Shown: positions 12,746 to 25,450 of the stretch, piece by piece
Layout: every line of letters starts with the position of its first letter
Position numbering within the stretch: the first letter of the stretch is position 1
DNA from: Ostrinia nubilalis
Lineage: Eukaryota > Arthropoda > Insecta > Lepidoptera > Crambidae
Direction: 5' to 3'
Assembly (NCBI RefSeq): GCF_963855985.1
Contig: NC_087099.1
Span: 10,756,001-10,820,000 of the forward strand
Length of the DNA: 64,000 nt
The notes under the pieces: model-generated
Database searches by the model: none
Told to the model about the DNA's origin: nothing
The model's input: only the letters and a program-made list of their open reading frames with translations
Translations under genes and position numbers: made by a program

Positions 12746-14514
12746 GGACCTTTTCGATTCTTGTCTGATTCGAAATTTGAATTTGGAACTTTTGTGGTAA
12801 AAATGTATTTTCAGCCTGGTTTTTTAAGAATAATTGTTTTAGTTTATTATCAACTTATAATAATATTAATGTTACTGGGTGATTAATTTTTATTAAGTTA
12901 CTATTAACGGAATTTTCCGTTGTCAAAGTTTATTTTTTCAAGTGTAAAAGTTTCATAAAATCTGCCATTATCAGATAATATTGTGAAAGTTGAACCAATA
13001 TTGTAGCCATATTCCAACAAAAGTGTTTGCTTTTCCAACACCTGTGACCACTCGACCTTCTGCCGGTTAATGTTAAACATTTCGAAAATATTAACAATGT
13101 AATTGTCAGTTAATCGTACACGTAGAGCTATTAGCCATATTTAAAGTTAATAGGACATTGATCATGTGTGTATAATTATTAAAAGATCTACATAGTATCA
13201 TAGTATGATAAATTCGAATTCAAAATTACTTGTATTTAACAACATTAACAGCGTACGAACAGCTTTTTTTTTCAAAATGATTTAAAAATCAAGGTAACTA
13301 ACAAAACAGAAAATATTACTTAAAAATTTTCTAAACGTTTTCACTCAAGATGCCATCTATCAACGAGTAGAAGCGCGCGTCAAGCATCAAGTCAACGGAG
13401 TCATTTCAGTTTAACTACTCACCGACAGAGGTCACTAGTAAACCAGTTTTGGAACTTTTTGATGACGCGCTTATATTTAAAACTTAGTTCCATAAGTTTT
13501 TAACAGATGGTGCTTAACTCAACTTTGAAATTTTACTAGGGATGTTTTGGATTTTTTATAGATAAATAAGTAGTATTTAAATAAACGAATCGAATATTTT
13601 TATTTAAACCTATTTGTGCTTCAGGTTTATTTTTATTCTTTGAAGTGAATATAAATCAAAATTGGCAAGTTCAAAAATTTTCAATTCTAGATTATCATAC
13701 TATTGTAAATATTATCCAATATTAATTTAAATATTTATGTACCCTAAACCTTGAAATTCCATAATCGTAAGGATTTTACCCTTATCAAATTTGACAACCT
13801 CTAAATTAATAGTTCGTGAAGGTATTTAGCAAAATATGACCTCTAGGCTCTAGGATGGCTTGCTAAAAGATTTGCTGCTTAATCCATGTTAGCTTTGAAC
13901 AAAATGCCAACCATTTATTTAAATAGATATTGGTAACTTTTAATTTTTATTTTAGTTTTTATGTTGATACTTTATCGATACTTTAAAATGAAATACAATA
14001 GCAAACGTATTATTTTCTAGAATATGCAATCAACTAAACATTATATGAACCTAGTTGTTTCCTATAAGATTAATTGGTTGCATTTCCTTGCTAAATCTTT
14101 CAAATAATTTTGCCAACATTTACATACTAATTGCAGAGTGTTGACTGTACTAATTGCGAGCAATTATGTTTTCCCATAAAATCTAGCAACCCTTTGCAAA
14201 GTACAAGGTTTAAATTACCATTCTGTAACTTAACCTAGTTTTTTGCTTTGTAGCATAAAATATTTCTGATACAAAATGAAAAAAAATAGGATTGGGATTT
14301 CCATAATTATTTGTCTTAATTTATTGACTGAAAAATATAGTTGCTAACTACTAAGTATAACTAATAGTAGGAAAACTTTAGTGACTAACAGAAATTATTG
14401 TCACTAGTTTTCCAGCTACAAAAATGAATTTCTTGTTACGACTCTCTTTTTAAAAAGTTTTGCCATAACGCCGCAAGCTCTAGTTTATTTAAAACCTTAT
14501 AGATATTGTGGTAT

Positions 14515-14650
14515 TGTGACCGGAAGTGCGACATGTCGGGCGGGTTAATTTACGTGCAGCATGGCGGCGGTATCTGAGCGTTTCCGGTCGGTGGCGAAGA
14601 GTCGTTCATCAAACTTCGGTCCAACACGCCGCCTCCAATAAACCTTTTAC
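14515..14650. promoter_or_regulatory. CpG-rich island with Pho-type site
   Basis: GC-rich block in AT-rich DNA. The minus strand carries CCGCCGCCATGC over 14569-14580. Candidate promoter, leader exon or Polycomb response element. Confidence 0.35.
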
Positions 14651-15458
14651 GAAGTGTGTAACAAACTCTGGATTATAAACGCTGAAGATCAAAGAACAAT
14701 AAATTCTTAAAATTATAGGAATATACGATTTTTTTGTTGACGTTATAAAAAGTTGGTAATATTGACATGCCACGTTATTTGAAAAGGATAAAAATCTAAA
14801 TTATTTGAGCAAAATACTTATCAACAATAATAACAGGTTCAGGTATTTCTGTCATAACTTCATTGAATTAAATTAACATGATTATTTCTTATTAGAATTT
14901 CTCATTACTAGGTACACCTCGATTTTCTAATAAGACCGGATTATATGATTAAGCTCCTTATAAATTGATCTACAAACCTCACAAAAGCACAATAAATAAT
15001 ATAAACCTTACTAACTTATTTTATTGTAAAAATGTAGGGCTCAAACAATCTACGTCTACAACAATCAAGAAGTCTAGAGAAAGGAAAATTGTGCGTATTC
15101 ATAGTGTGTCTCAATTATTCAATGTACCGGAGCACGATTGTGTTGGGAATTTTAATCGGATTTACAGATACAACGCTTTCCCATTTTCACGCTGCTATCC
15201 TCATAATAATGTAGAGAAAACGAAAGTTCCTGTTTATAAAATTCCAATAAAACCACAACATGATTTTTCTTATTGGAATGGCCCATCCCTAATTCTTGCC
15301 AACTTGTATCAAACACGCTTGCTTTTAATCTTGTAGGAACTTAAACTGCCAGCGTACGTAGTTTGTATACATTTGTATAGATGGCGTTCTTAAGTTGTAA
15401 AAGTTCGAAAGTTTGTAAAGAGATGGCGCTAAATTAACATTTAATTTTGTCGTGATCT

Positions 15459-17472
15459 GCGGGCCTAAAAAGGCCGCTTTGAGCAATTCTTATTAGATTC
15501 ATAATATGATTCAGATTTAAAAACAAAAAATGGCCACTTGTCGGCAATTCATATTATGATTCGGATACAATTCATATTCGGCAATTCATTTATTTGACAG
15601 TTTTGTATGAGAAATCATAAAATGGTCCACAAAATAGGAATTGCTAATGTGTCAATTAGCAGAATCATAAGAAGTTACTCGAGAGCAACATTTTACAATT
15701 CAGCTAGATTGTAATTTTAAAAAATAAATTAATTATGGCATATTTAGGCCTTTATGTAAACTTTTGGGAGCATTTATGTATTATGGAAAGTGTTTTAAAT
15801 CGTCTAGGCTAGTATGGGGTGTTCGCAAAGGGTGCTTTGGACTTAGAATTGAGTAATATAATTAGAAATAGAAATGCATTATAAAACTTCAAAATACCTA
15901 TTTGTTGAAAAATGTGTACCTATACCTCAATCGATTCTTACAAGTATTTACCTACCTAATTTAAATCCTATAGTAAATAACTATCTAGGTATGAGTCCAC
16001 GATTTAGGGGCAGGATTGAGGAGGGTAGGGAGAGGGTAGCTATTTAAAAGCAAAAAAAAATGAAAATATAATTAATAATAGTCGGTTTAATTTTTTTTTA
16101 TAAAATTTTACCTATTTCTTGTTAAAAACTAATTATTACCTTGATGTTACCACTGAAGGTAGACAGTACATTGAGACCATATTCTTCATGTCTAGTGTAA
16201 AATAATATTCCTTCCAATATTCCATATCGGCAACCTAAAAAGACCTTAAACCGTCAGCCCAGCTTAAAAACATAAAAGAAAACAACTGTTGGTCTATTTG
16301 TACCTACATTAAAGAATAAATCCTCCAACTCCTAAGCATTATGGAGTTGTACCTAATGACTATCTGATGCAAACACTTGAATAACTTTAGAAACTATACT
16401 TATCTATAAAATTAAAAGAATTATCCTCCAACTCCTAAGCATTAAGGAGTTTTACCTTCTATCATCAGCTGATGATGATGATGATTTCCAGGAGCAAATA
16501 CTTGAATAACTTAAGAAAAAGTTTGAAAAACGATATACGTGCCTATAAAATTTGAGGGTTGCCCTCGATTTCCCTAGGATCCCATCATCAGATCCTGACT
16601 TGGTGACAATGGGACTACCTCAGAAGTGTACTCTATCGAACAAAAAAAGAATTTTGAAAATCGGTCCACAATTGACGGAGTAATCGGTGAACATACATAG
16701 AAAAAAAAAACATACAGTCGAACATATTATAACCTCCTCCTTTTTTGAATTCGGTTAAAAAAATATAATTAGCTGGATCACTATTCAATATTAAGAGGAT
16801 ATAAGTATTTTCTTTTATGTTTGAGTTCTATTTTAAGATAAATAAGTGCATAATTTTTTGAAGGACACTGAGTTTCCACAACAAAATGCATAAACGAAAC
16901 CTTGCACAATCCCTCCCTACCACACTAAGCGAATATTGTTTCTTTTGTCAATAACATAAAATAACGTTTGGAATGTATGTCAATCACTTAAAACCTTGAT
17001 TTATCGCCTAAATCATAAGAGTTTAGTTCAAGCATAATATTCCGTGTTTATACAATGGTATTGTTTACATTAACTTGACCTTCATTATTGTTGACACCTA
17101 ACTTGTTGCCAGTCGTAAATAAAATAGTGAATGATTTTTCATTTCTCATTTTTGGCTTCTAAACTCAAATAATTTGATGTTATTAAATTACTTTTATTAA
17201 TTTAAAACAAGTTATGAGGTAATTGTTCAAGATTTTCAGTTTAAAATGTAAAAAAAGTCGTAGAAATGATAACCGGTAAAGTACGGTTTTTATTATTCAC
17301 ATGTGGCAACATAGACGCCGAATATGAATCTGCGGATGAATTGAATTGCGGCAATTCTGCCAAAATGTAAGACCATTTTATGAAAATTAGAGGAATTGCT
17401 TATGATCTGCTATGAATTCTGGAAATGAATTCCTTTTAGCAATGTTGCGTGATTTGGCCTTTTTAGGCCCGC
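15459..17472. mobile_element. About 2.0-kb non-autonomous DNA transposon with 17-bp terminal inverted repeats
   Basis: GCGGGCCTAAAAAGGCC at 15459-15475 recurs as a perfect reverse complement at 17456-17472. Subterminal sequences are also inverted and repeated, with motifs such as GGCAATTCATATTATGATTC on the left and GAATATGAATC, GGCAATTCTGCC on the right. There is no transposase ORF. Another repeat (16318-16760) sits inside it. The superfamily is unknown to me. Confidence 0.65.
16318..16760. repeat. Nested lepidopteran repeat with duplicated CTCCAACTCCTAAGC block
   Basis: ATCCTCCAACTCCTAAGCAT appears twice about 102 bp apart, each followed by a GGAGTT and, further on, ACTTGAATAACTT. The block ends with AACCTCCTCCTTTTTTGAAT, a 3' end I recognise from many lepidopteran repeats. 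Confidence 0.5.
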
Positions 17473-18134
17473 TGACCGTAATAAAATTTTATTTATTAGT
17501 TTTAAGTATGTGCTTGTTGTAATAGTATTTAATGAGGTAATGTTGAAATTTATCTAACAAGAAAATTATAGGCTGAACTAAAGATTTGTAATGGCCGCCT
17601 ACTTATCTATTGTCATATTTCACCCCCGCTCTATTGTTCGAGTGTATGCATACAATGTTTGAATCACGTGGAGCAATTACAAAGGTGTCGGCGTTTGTAT
17701 TTCGCTATAAATCAGCTCTGCGCGATATAACAATTAGTCGCTATGATAGCAATGTTAATTAAACGGCTATATCTTGACAGTGGCGCCACGCGACGAATTT
17801 CGGAACTAAGCTGCTAGTATTGAAAAGTAATGAATTTTTTGCGTCGTTTTTTAATTACGGCGGGTGTTGAATGCAATTAGTTAGGAAATTAGCCTTTATT
17901 AACGTCAAGTACCTAACGTGCTGGTAACTATATTCATGGCAGTCTAATTGCTGTAGTTGCATGTTCGTTTAGTGATAATGTCATAACTTAATAAGTAGGT
18001 ACTAATACGTGTACCGGCTTAGTATTATTTATGTGAGGGCGTTGAGTGCTCTACTCGTTTCTTTTAATAGATTCTATTAAAACTGGTTTTGAATGTGATA
18101 TTCTTTTTCTTTAATTCCTATTTGAATTATTCTA

Positions 18135-18293
18135 ACGCCCGTATACACAAACGATGCTTGCTTAAGTGAAGCAGCAAATCCAACGCACAGCGTTGAATAG
18201 AGCTCCATGATTGGTTCATGTGTCACCCTGTGCGTCCACGCGCACTGTGAGACCTCGTAGTAATGTTTGTGAATCGTAAATGAGTACGGGCGT
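18135..18293 (+). mobile_element. 159-bp MITE-like element, copy 1
   Basis: ACGCCCGTA at the left end and TACGGGCGT at the right end are perfect 9-bp inverted repeats. Inner ACACAAACGAT and ATGTTTGTGAAT are also inverted. The interior CTTGCTTAAGTGAAGCAG and GTGCGTCCACGCGCACTGTG is shared with copies at 50.4 and 62.0 kb. Confidence 0.65.
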
Positions 18294-18560
18294 AAGGTAC
18301 TGAAATATTTTTGACTCTATGATGCTGCTACACATTTAACGTGTACATAAGTATGTACTTAAAAGACGCTTTCTCTGTCTCTACCTTTCTCTATTAACAT
18401 CAATATTCCTGCTATCCTACACCTACAAACATATCCTTTACCACAACAGTGCAGTAACACAGGAATCTGTTAATCAAAGCGAACGCAATCAATTACCGGC
18501 TGCAATCAAAATGGCCGGCATTCCCGATCCGCCATCAAAGGATGCTCTGGACTCTGCCCG

Positions 18561-18900
18561 GCAGTCATTATTAGGGACGTCGCTGGACACCCAACGGATA
18601 CTATCGGATATCCGATTGAGAATACATTACCTGTCAGCAGACGATGTTCTGGATTACCAATCGATTAATTGTAATTACATGGACAGGTAGGACACTATCC
18701 GGGAGTCATTATTAGGGATGTCGCTGGACAGCCAACGGATACTGTCGGATATCCGATCGAGAATATAATGTTTACCTGTCAGCAGCGATGTTCTGGAGTA
18801 CCAATCGATTTATTATATCATTACTCGGGATGTCACTGGTCAACCAACGGATAGTAGTTATCCTACCGGATATCCGATTGAGAATACATTACCTTGAAAG
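18561..18900 (+). repeat. Three diverged tandem units with a palindromic core
   Basis: Units start near 18561, 18702 and 18813. Shared blocks are TCATTATTAGGGA, CGTCGCTGGAC, CCAACGGATA, the palindrome ATCGGATATCCGAT (perfect in unit 1), GAGAATA, CCTGTCAGCAG and TACCAATCGATT. The spacing varies (about 141 and 112 bp). Confidence 0.8.
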
Positions 18901-18914
18901 ATTACCCTGGAACA

Positions 18915-18995
18915 ATTCACTAGCCCATGTTATTGCCCTGAAGTAGTGGTAGAGTTGGAATGGGGCGTGTAAAAGCGCTTTTTAAAAGCCTGATT
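18915..18995 (+). repeat. Interspersed repeat copy (same SINE-like family)
   Basis: Contains AAGTAGTGGTAGAGTTGGA and GGGGCGTGTAAAAGCGC, aligning with the copies at 6.1 and 60.5 kb but more diverged. A tRNA A-box-like TGGTCTAGTGATTAAGGC follows at 19.03 kb and may be the head of another SINE. Confidence 0.45.
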
Positions 18996-20539
18996 TCAAA
19001 AAATAAGTCTGGAAATGTTAATCATTTGCGTGGTCTAGTGATTAAGGCGGCAAGACACGCAGATTCTAGTTTCCAAATGTAACAACAAAGTAGGAAATTA
19101 CACTTGATGTTTTGGTTAGAAGGATTTTAACTATGTAATTTACACTAAAACTACTTAGGTAAGTTAAGAGTGTTAGAGTGTTTTTAGTGGGATAACCCTT
19201 TTTAATTAGTAACTTAGAAGAATAGTTCCAAAAGTTTAGTTCAGAGTCTCCCTCTCTTCTTCCAAAATTAAGCATTTTTTTAATATCTGCGCATGAAACT
19301 TTCGAAGATCTTATTTAGCTAGACAGAAATATCCGAACACCGTCCCCACATCCCTAACAACACTAGTCATTATGACGGTAAATCTCTTTGGGTACCAGGT
19401 CGTATGCTCGTTTGGTTGGCACAAATTATTAAATGCCAATTTAATGTTCCATTCTGATTTTAATAACTGTCTACAAGTCTAGCCTAATCTAAGTTTATGT
19501 AAGAAATTTGACTTGAGAGCTTTAAAATGTCATCCAAATTTTTAGAAATACACTCGGCATCAAATAAATCGAACCTCCCGCGATAAGCACTTATCAAATG
19601 TATGCATCCCCACTTCCCACCAACATTGGTTTTATTTGAAAGCCTAGTTCTAAACTTCATTTCATTAAAGGAAAGGTATAACTCTTCAAAAAATAGGTAG
19701 TTACGCTTGAGCCAACTTTTATGGCTATAAAACTGTTAAATTGGGATTAATTGCTATACATCTGTTAAAAAGGATACGTACGATCATTTTTTGGTTTTAT
19801 AACCACAAAAATTGATCTACTTGGTCCCAGAGGTGAGCCCCAAGTGAGGCCTTTTTTCAAGTCACATTAATGGTACCTGTTAATTATTTATAAAAAAATT
19901 AAATGAGTTTTTCTTTAAGTTTTTCTTTAAGCTTTGTGATTGTGTCAGAAGATAATCTCTAAAGTTAGCGTCGCGGAAGGTGCGATTTATTTGATGTTGA
20001 GTATACTTATTTGGACTTGAGAGCTCCAAAATGGCACCTAAAGAGAATTTGTAGACATGTTCCTCATATTATGACGCAGCTTGAACATAATTCTTACTTG
20101 TTACATGAGACTTACCCGACGAAAACAAAAACAAATGAACGTGACAAAAACACCGACCCACTAAGCCGCAGCCCTCGAAAATGACGTCACAAAAATTATG
20201 AACTCCGCGAAAATGAGAGAAGTTGTCTGATTAAATTTAGAAGTTGGGCTGCGTAATTAGAGAAACATAGCATTTCACTCAGGGCGCTGTTAGGCCAGGA
20301 TTTGCCCTGGAGGGCCGTTAGCACATTTTGATGACGCAAAAATGCGGGGAATTCGATAGAGGTGGGTAAATTATGCACGAAACGAGTTGATATGAGATTT
20401 TTTGAGATTTAAATAGACTCAAACCTGTTAAATGTAAAAAAAACGCTTTGATTACATTTTTATTTAAAAAAAAACTAAAGAGTTGATACTTCATTGCCAA
20501 AATACCGTTAAAATATTGTCAAAAAATTAAACCAGCACA

Positions 20540-21617
20540 GGGTATTTCGCCGAAACAGTAAATTTTCTGTGTCCAGGCAGGCGAACACATGTTTTTTTAT
20601 ATTTATATGTATAAAATTATTTTTATGGGAAAGTTAATCAAAAGTTTTATTTGTTTTTGCTATTACAATAGCAGAAACTACAAATAATACCGTAGAAAAA
20701 CTTAATCAAAAGTCGTTTTTCTAATTTCCTTGTTATGTCCATTACTGTTGTTTGCCAAAATGAAAGCACATTATAACAAATTGAAGCGTAATTTCATTCT
20801 TATAGCACTCTCTTTATATTTGAGAAACGTTTGGCTATCGGAAAATAAAAAATTTAAATGTCAAATACTTAAAGGAAGGAAATAAAGTGAAGTTAAGTTC
20901 TTGTCCGAGTCAAAAGTATAATTTCCCTGGGTCTTCTTTTCGACCAAAAAGTCAATTTCTTTGGACGGTTTTTTGCAGCTTAACAATGGATCAATTTTAT
21001 TGTTTATTTACACAGTAAAGCCACGATTTAAATAGTAAATGCATAGGGTAAATAGGTTTTTGTCTGTGGTGTATTTTAGGCATAAATCTAATTTCTTTGG
21101 CCCTAATTTCCTTGTTTTCCGTGGCATAAAATGGCCTAGGAAATTATAAAAGACCATTTTTAATTCGGCGTAGAGTCAAATTTTGAGTATTTCTTTATTG
21201 GAATAAGTTTAAAATTTACATTTTAAGAAATGGGTATCAGAATAGATTTAGAACAACTTGTTTTTAACTCTTAACTCAATCTACTGAATTTATCTTCCTT
21301 AGTTGTGTAAAAAGGTCGTAATGATACAATATTCATTGGTATGTTTGCCTGCGAAGGTACACAAAAATGGGTCGGACAAAAAAAAGCAAACCACGGAAGA
21401 AAACTTAGAGAAAAAAAAAATTTATAATAATTTCCTTGGCTACCAAAAATTCATGACCTTATAACTTTGTTTCTAAAAGGAATTATGACACCCCTTTTAG
21501 ATATATTAGCTTAGTTTTTGCTACTTAATACAATGGGAAACTAAAAATAGTTAAAAACAAAAATATATTTCGTACCAAGGAAATTAGGCAAAGTTGACCA
21601 TTTTTGGCGAAATACCC
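20540..21617. mobile_element. 1,078-bp TIR element with 4-bp target duplication
   Basis: GGGTATTTCGCC at 20540-20551 is repeated as GGCGAAATACCC at 21606-21617. Both ends are flanked by CACA (20536-20539 and 21618-21621), as expected of a target-site duplication. A motif of the form TAATTTCCTTGG recurs at least seven times inside, on both strands. There is no transposase ORF. A 4-bp duplication is known for Sola- and Chapaev-type transposons, but I cannot assign a family. Confidence 0.65.
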
Positions 21618-22192
21618 CACAATCTAAGTAAAAATAACAACCTTTTACTTACCTACTTCATAAGTTCACAGTTATTTTTGAATTTTAAAATGAAAAATGA
21701 ATTCGCTATGAAACGATTCTAAGCTTAGACAAATAAAGATTGTGATTATCTAATAACTAATGAAAACTAATTACATTTTAAAACTCGAATACATGACACA
21801 GCTAAATTACACTACATTGTTCCGCGACAGACTTATAAAATTAATACAAGGTGCCTGCCTAATTAATGCGAACGGACAGGACAGATCTAAGAACCGCGCG
21901 ATCATATTAATGAGTTGCCCGCTATAATGGATGCACTGGGAGTCGAACCCACGGCGGCATCTATGACGGTATCTTTCTATGTTTTTTTCTAGAGGTAGAT
22001 CAAGAGAAGTGAAAACTTTTTGCGCTTTTTAGATGAATTATCTCGGTACCAAAGCATTGTGTCATTTATTTATTCATTTGAAATGATCAAATTAATCAAA
22101 AATATAAATTAATCGCTTACAAGTGCCAACTTCTTATTTATTACAGAACTTTAACTGTTAGTTGATATTTTATGAAAATTATAAAAAAATAC

Positions 22193-22260
22193 ATCGGGGG
22201 AGGCCTATGTTAAGCGGTGGACGTCCTGTGGCTGTGATGATGATGATGATGATGATGATA
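22193..22260 (+). mobile_element. RTE-like LINE 3' tail
   Basis: GGGGGAGGCCTATGTTAAGC, then GGACGTCCTGTGGC and a (GAT)n run. Only the last codons and the tail of the LINE remain. Confidence 0.65.
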
Positions 22261-22566
22261 AAAAATATAGATTTATTAAATGTAAATGTAAAAGACTACT
22301 CGTAATTACACAGGTCAGCATGACTGATAAAGCTCTATGTATAATTCTATTAATACCTAAAGAACAAAATATGTAATTTAAAATTATAAACTCTATTATC
22401 GTTCGTTGTTATAAAAAATAAAATAATATCTGTCTTTCTTAGACCACAGTCGAAGAGAATTTACTATGAAAATATACTTCAATCCTTTATAAATTAAATA
22501 AAATAAATCAAGCAAAGATTAATTATGCACTGTTTTGAAACTTGACACAAGATGAAGGTGACTTAC

Positions 22567-22657
22567 GTAGAGTCCTGGCGGTCTTTGTGTGATGTCACCT
22601 CGTAATTATCCTTTGATGTCTTCCGCTGTAAAGCCAGATGCTCTACTTCTGAATTTA
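22567..22657 (-). other. Antisense exon-like segment, 91 nt
   Basis: On the minus strand a strong acceptor (TTTTCTTCTTTTACAG) ends at 22658 and a consensus donor (GTAAGT) begins at 22566. Between them one of the three frames is open for 29 codons, beginning NSEVEHLALQRKTSK, with charged and polar composition. I do not recognise the peptide. No partner exon could be identified, so it may be an exon of an antisense lncRNA, of an unknown gene, or a chance pairing of splice signals. Confidence 0.35.
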
Positions 22658-24689
22658 CTGTAAAAGAAGAAAATTACATTATTATTAATCAAAAATATAA
22701 GTAGGAATGCCCAAACGTTAAAAAAAATAGAACTGCAAAAGCTCAAGAAAAAAATTTCAAACACGTGCTAGGAATCATTGACCTCACAAAAAGAATGAAA
22801 AGATAGTGAAGTGCAAGATATAGTATACAAAATTAACAGAAAATAATATGATTATTTAGTATCCACATAATCTCGAAACAGTATTCAGCGTCCCAAAATT
22901 TATTGCACCTATGAAAATTTATTAAGACACAATGTAAAAGCGTGGAACATATGAAAAGCGTTTGTATTAGAGAAGTATCTTTTAATATCTCACCAAAACG
23001 ATACAGTGGGAATAAATCAGAACTACTTTGCGATCCCACAATAGAACTCTAATTGACAAATAGTAGAAATGATAAATTCACACGCTGGGAAATTCCCAAA
23101 ATAAGTTCTTTGATCATCATTTTGATTAACAGCTACCGACTGTAGCTTGCGGAATATTATTAATTTTCTTTTTAATTTAGTCCTTAAATCTATTAGAGTC
23201 TTCTTGTTTGATTTATTTTGGTCCCCACCGTGTTGTGGACTATTTTTCGCGGCGTTTTCACCTAATAGTAACGATTACGAATGATTTACATATGTAACAG
23301 TCAATGGAGAGTCTAAGCTGTGTGTTCGAGAATTTGAGAGATAAATCAGTCGTCAAGTGACATCTTTATGTTTTCATTCAGACGTGTTTGATAGAAAATC
23401 TTAGATTCTGTAAAAATCACAACTAGATTATTTCAGTTTAGTCTGAGTCACTTTAAAAATTGTTCACGAGACACGTTTGTGAGACGTATAAATAGCTTTG
23501 TTGTTGGATTTATTTAAACTGGTTAGAAAATTTAAGTAATGAAGTTTCCTCATCAAGGCTTGATTCTCATAGAAAACCTTTTACACTGCTTCTAAGAATT
23601 CATATAACACGTCCACCGCTTTCGTAAGATTAATCTGTCCAGCTCGGTTAACCTCTTTTTTGTCCAGTTAATTACTTGACTTTACACAGAATTTCCGTGG
23701 CAAGGGCATGAGAATAAAGGTGACTCACGGGATATAAATCAAACGTGCGTACTGTTATCAAATTATCAAAAGCACGTGAGGCTGTTAATTTCAACAGCGG
23801 TCAGTTAAAGACATGTTCCTTGAACCGTCCGAATAGATCGTATCGCCTTAATTGCCGCTTAGAACACGGCCGGTTACGTGGATCACAAATTAAAACTGTA
23901 ACTATGATATTACATCGAGAGCGAGCCATTGTAAGCCAGCGCTATGTCTAGAAGAAAATCGGTTGATCAGGTCTCTTTTTACGAACTTTAGTTTAAAACT
24001 TTAAAAGCAAAGATGTTCCGGATGAACCGTCTCACTTGGAGTCATGCCACACTTGGAGAAAATTGAATTAGTTTAATGCTACCGTGCTATTAAAATCCTA
24101 ACTTTTAATACAACTTGAAAATCTTGAACAGATACCCAACACAGAAAATCAAATGTAAACAAATCTAATAAATTACTGTTCATCTCCATACCTATTGTAC
24201 TAGTTGGTGGAATGCAAATGGAAATTGAAAATTAAAAAAATGCGAGGGTCGCACCACGTAGAGGGGAAACGGAATCGTAAATTTAAATTGTCCATCCCTC
24301 AACATGCAAATTTTCCAAGCGTGCCTTTCAATTGTATCCAGTAAGTATGGGTCGTATTAATAAATGTTTGATGCCGTTGCATTCTCGCTCTTACTGCCAA
24401 CACATAAGAGCGGACGTTTTGCATATCAATCTAACGTAATGCTGGTAATACGCATTGAGTTCTGGCCGCTTGCTTCCGATTTAATTACATTCGCAATGAA
24501 TGTTTAGACTTGTGAAATGTTCACACCAATCTCGATCGGTATTTTATTCATTTCACTTTTGTTTTCGTACAATTTTCATAGCAATGACAATAATGCATTA
24601 AGCATAGTTACTTGTAAGTGACTAATAATTTAAATAGAAAATGTTGCTTTTATGATTTGGTAGTCGAAATATTTTCCCACATAAAGCTC

Positions 24690-25450
24690 GTCTCAACAAA
24701 CAGTAGCATCTGTAAGGGCATATTGTCTCCAGAAACGCCGCCATCATTAACTGTCGCTAATGAAGCTTGCCTTTTGGCTGTAAATAGCACCGAGGGGCGG
24801 GCATGTACAGCCGTACAGATTTTTTACTCTAAATATGAATTTAATAGACCATGGCGAATACACATCGACGTGACTTTGAACAAACGTCTCCAGACTCCCT
24901 CATTCGATCCTCGAGGAAACTACGCAGTAGACTAGAATCGTAAGCAACAAACGTTTAGATGTTGTCAAAATGCTAAAGTCCTATTTTTTTACACCATTAT
25001 TTTTTCTCAGCTCACCGCTACTTTGTTTCGTGAATTCTAGTAGCTGTCGCATTAAGTACGCAATAAATTGTCTACTTTAAAACTTATACACCGAGATCTG
25101 ACGATAACACCTCGGCTCCGTGGCACTCGTCTCTCCGCGCACAAATTAACGTCCGCGCAAAGTCATACCGGCCGGCCGCGGTTGTCACTCATGCTCCATC
25201 AACTGCTGGGAAACGTCAAGGGTATGACACCGGGTCAGCCACATGTCGGGCGATACGTGCCGCTATTTTATCTCCCCGTCTCGCTTCTGAAGACCTCCGT
25301 CCTCCTGTCAGACAAAGACGGATTCCGAACTGAAGAATGTGCCGCTTAGTTATCTGCGGCGACGGGCCCTATCGCAGACAGGTTGTCGCTAATAGGCGGT
25401 TTACTCAGAACATATGAACTTTATGACTACGTGTGTGTCCCGGCTCCAGG
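24690..25450. promoter_or_regulatory. GC-rich region just upstream of the coding exon
   Basis: About 750 bp of CpG-rich, repeat-free DNA immediately before the coding exon, with GCCGCCAT at 24737-24744 and the palindromic GGCCGGCC-type run near 25170. It is a likely cis-regulatory region of Antp and could contain a proximal promoter. Confidence 0.4.

Larger units (their letters stand above)
7930..15300. other. AT-rich upstream DNA with two GC-rich islands
   Basis: No gene is supported. Contents are a TTTC microsatellite near 9.34 kb, SINE-like copies at 9.6, 11.1 and 11.85 kb, a LINE 3' end at 10.4 kb and CpG-rich islands at 12.53-12.75 and 14.5-14.65 kb. A CpG-richer 300-bp stretch at 11.36-11.7 kb between the two SINE copies is of unknown nature. 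I see nothing nameable in 12.8-14.4 kb. Confidence 0.65.

Noticed and set aside
14965..15336. 123-codon + strand ORF
   Set aside because: No recognisable domain or initiation context, and AT-rich, basic and aromatic composition typical of chance frames.
21925..21965. tRNA B-box-like sequence GGGAGTCGAACCCACG
   Set aside because: An isolated T-arm match without other tRNA parts; insufficient even for a SINE call.
22238..22260. GAT-repeat run as a CRISPR-like or regulatory array
   Set aside because: It is the 3' tail of an RTE-like LINE; the same tail follows the other copies. There is no CRISPR in this eukaryotic window.
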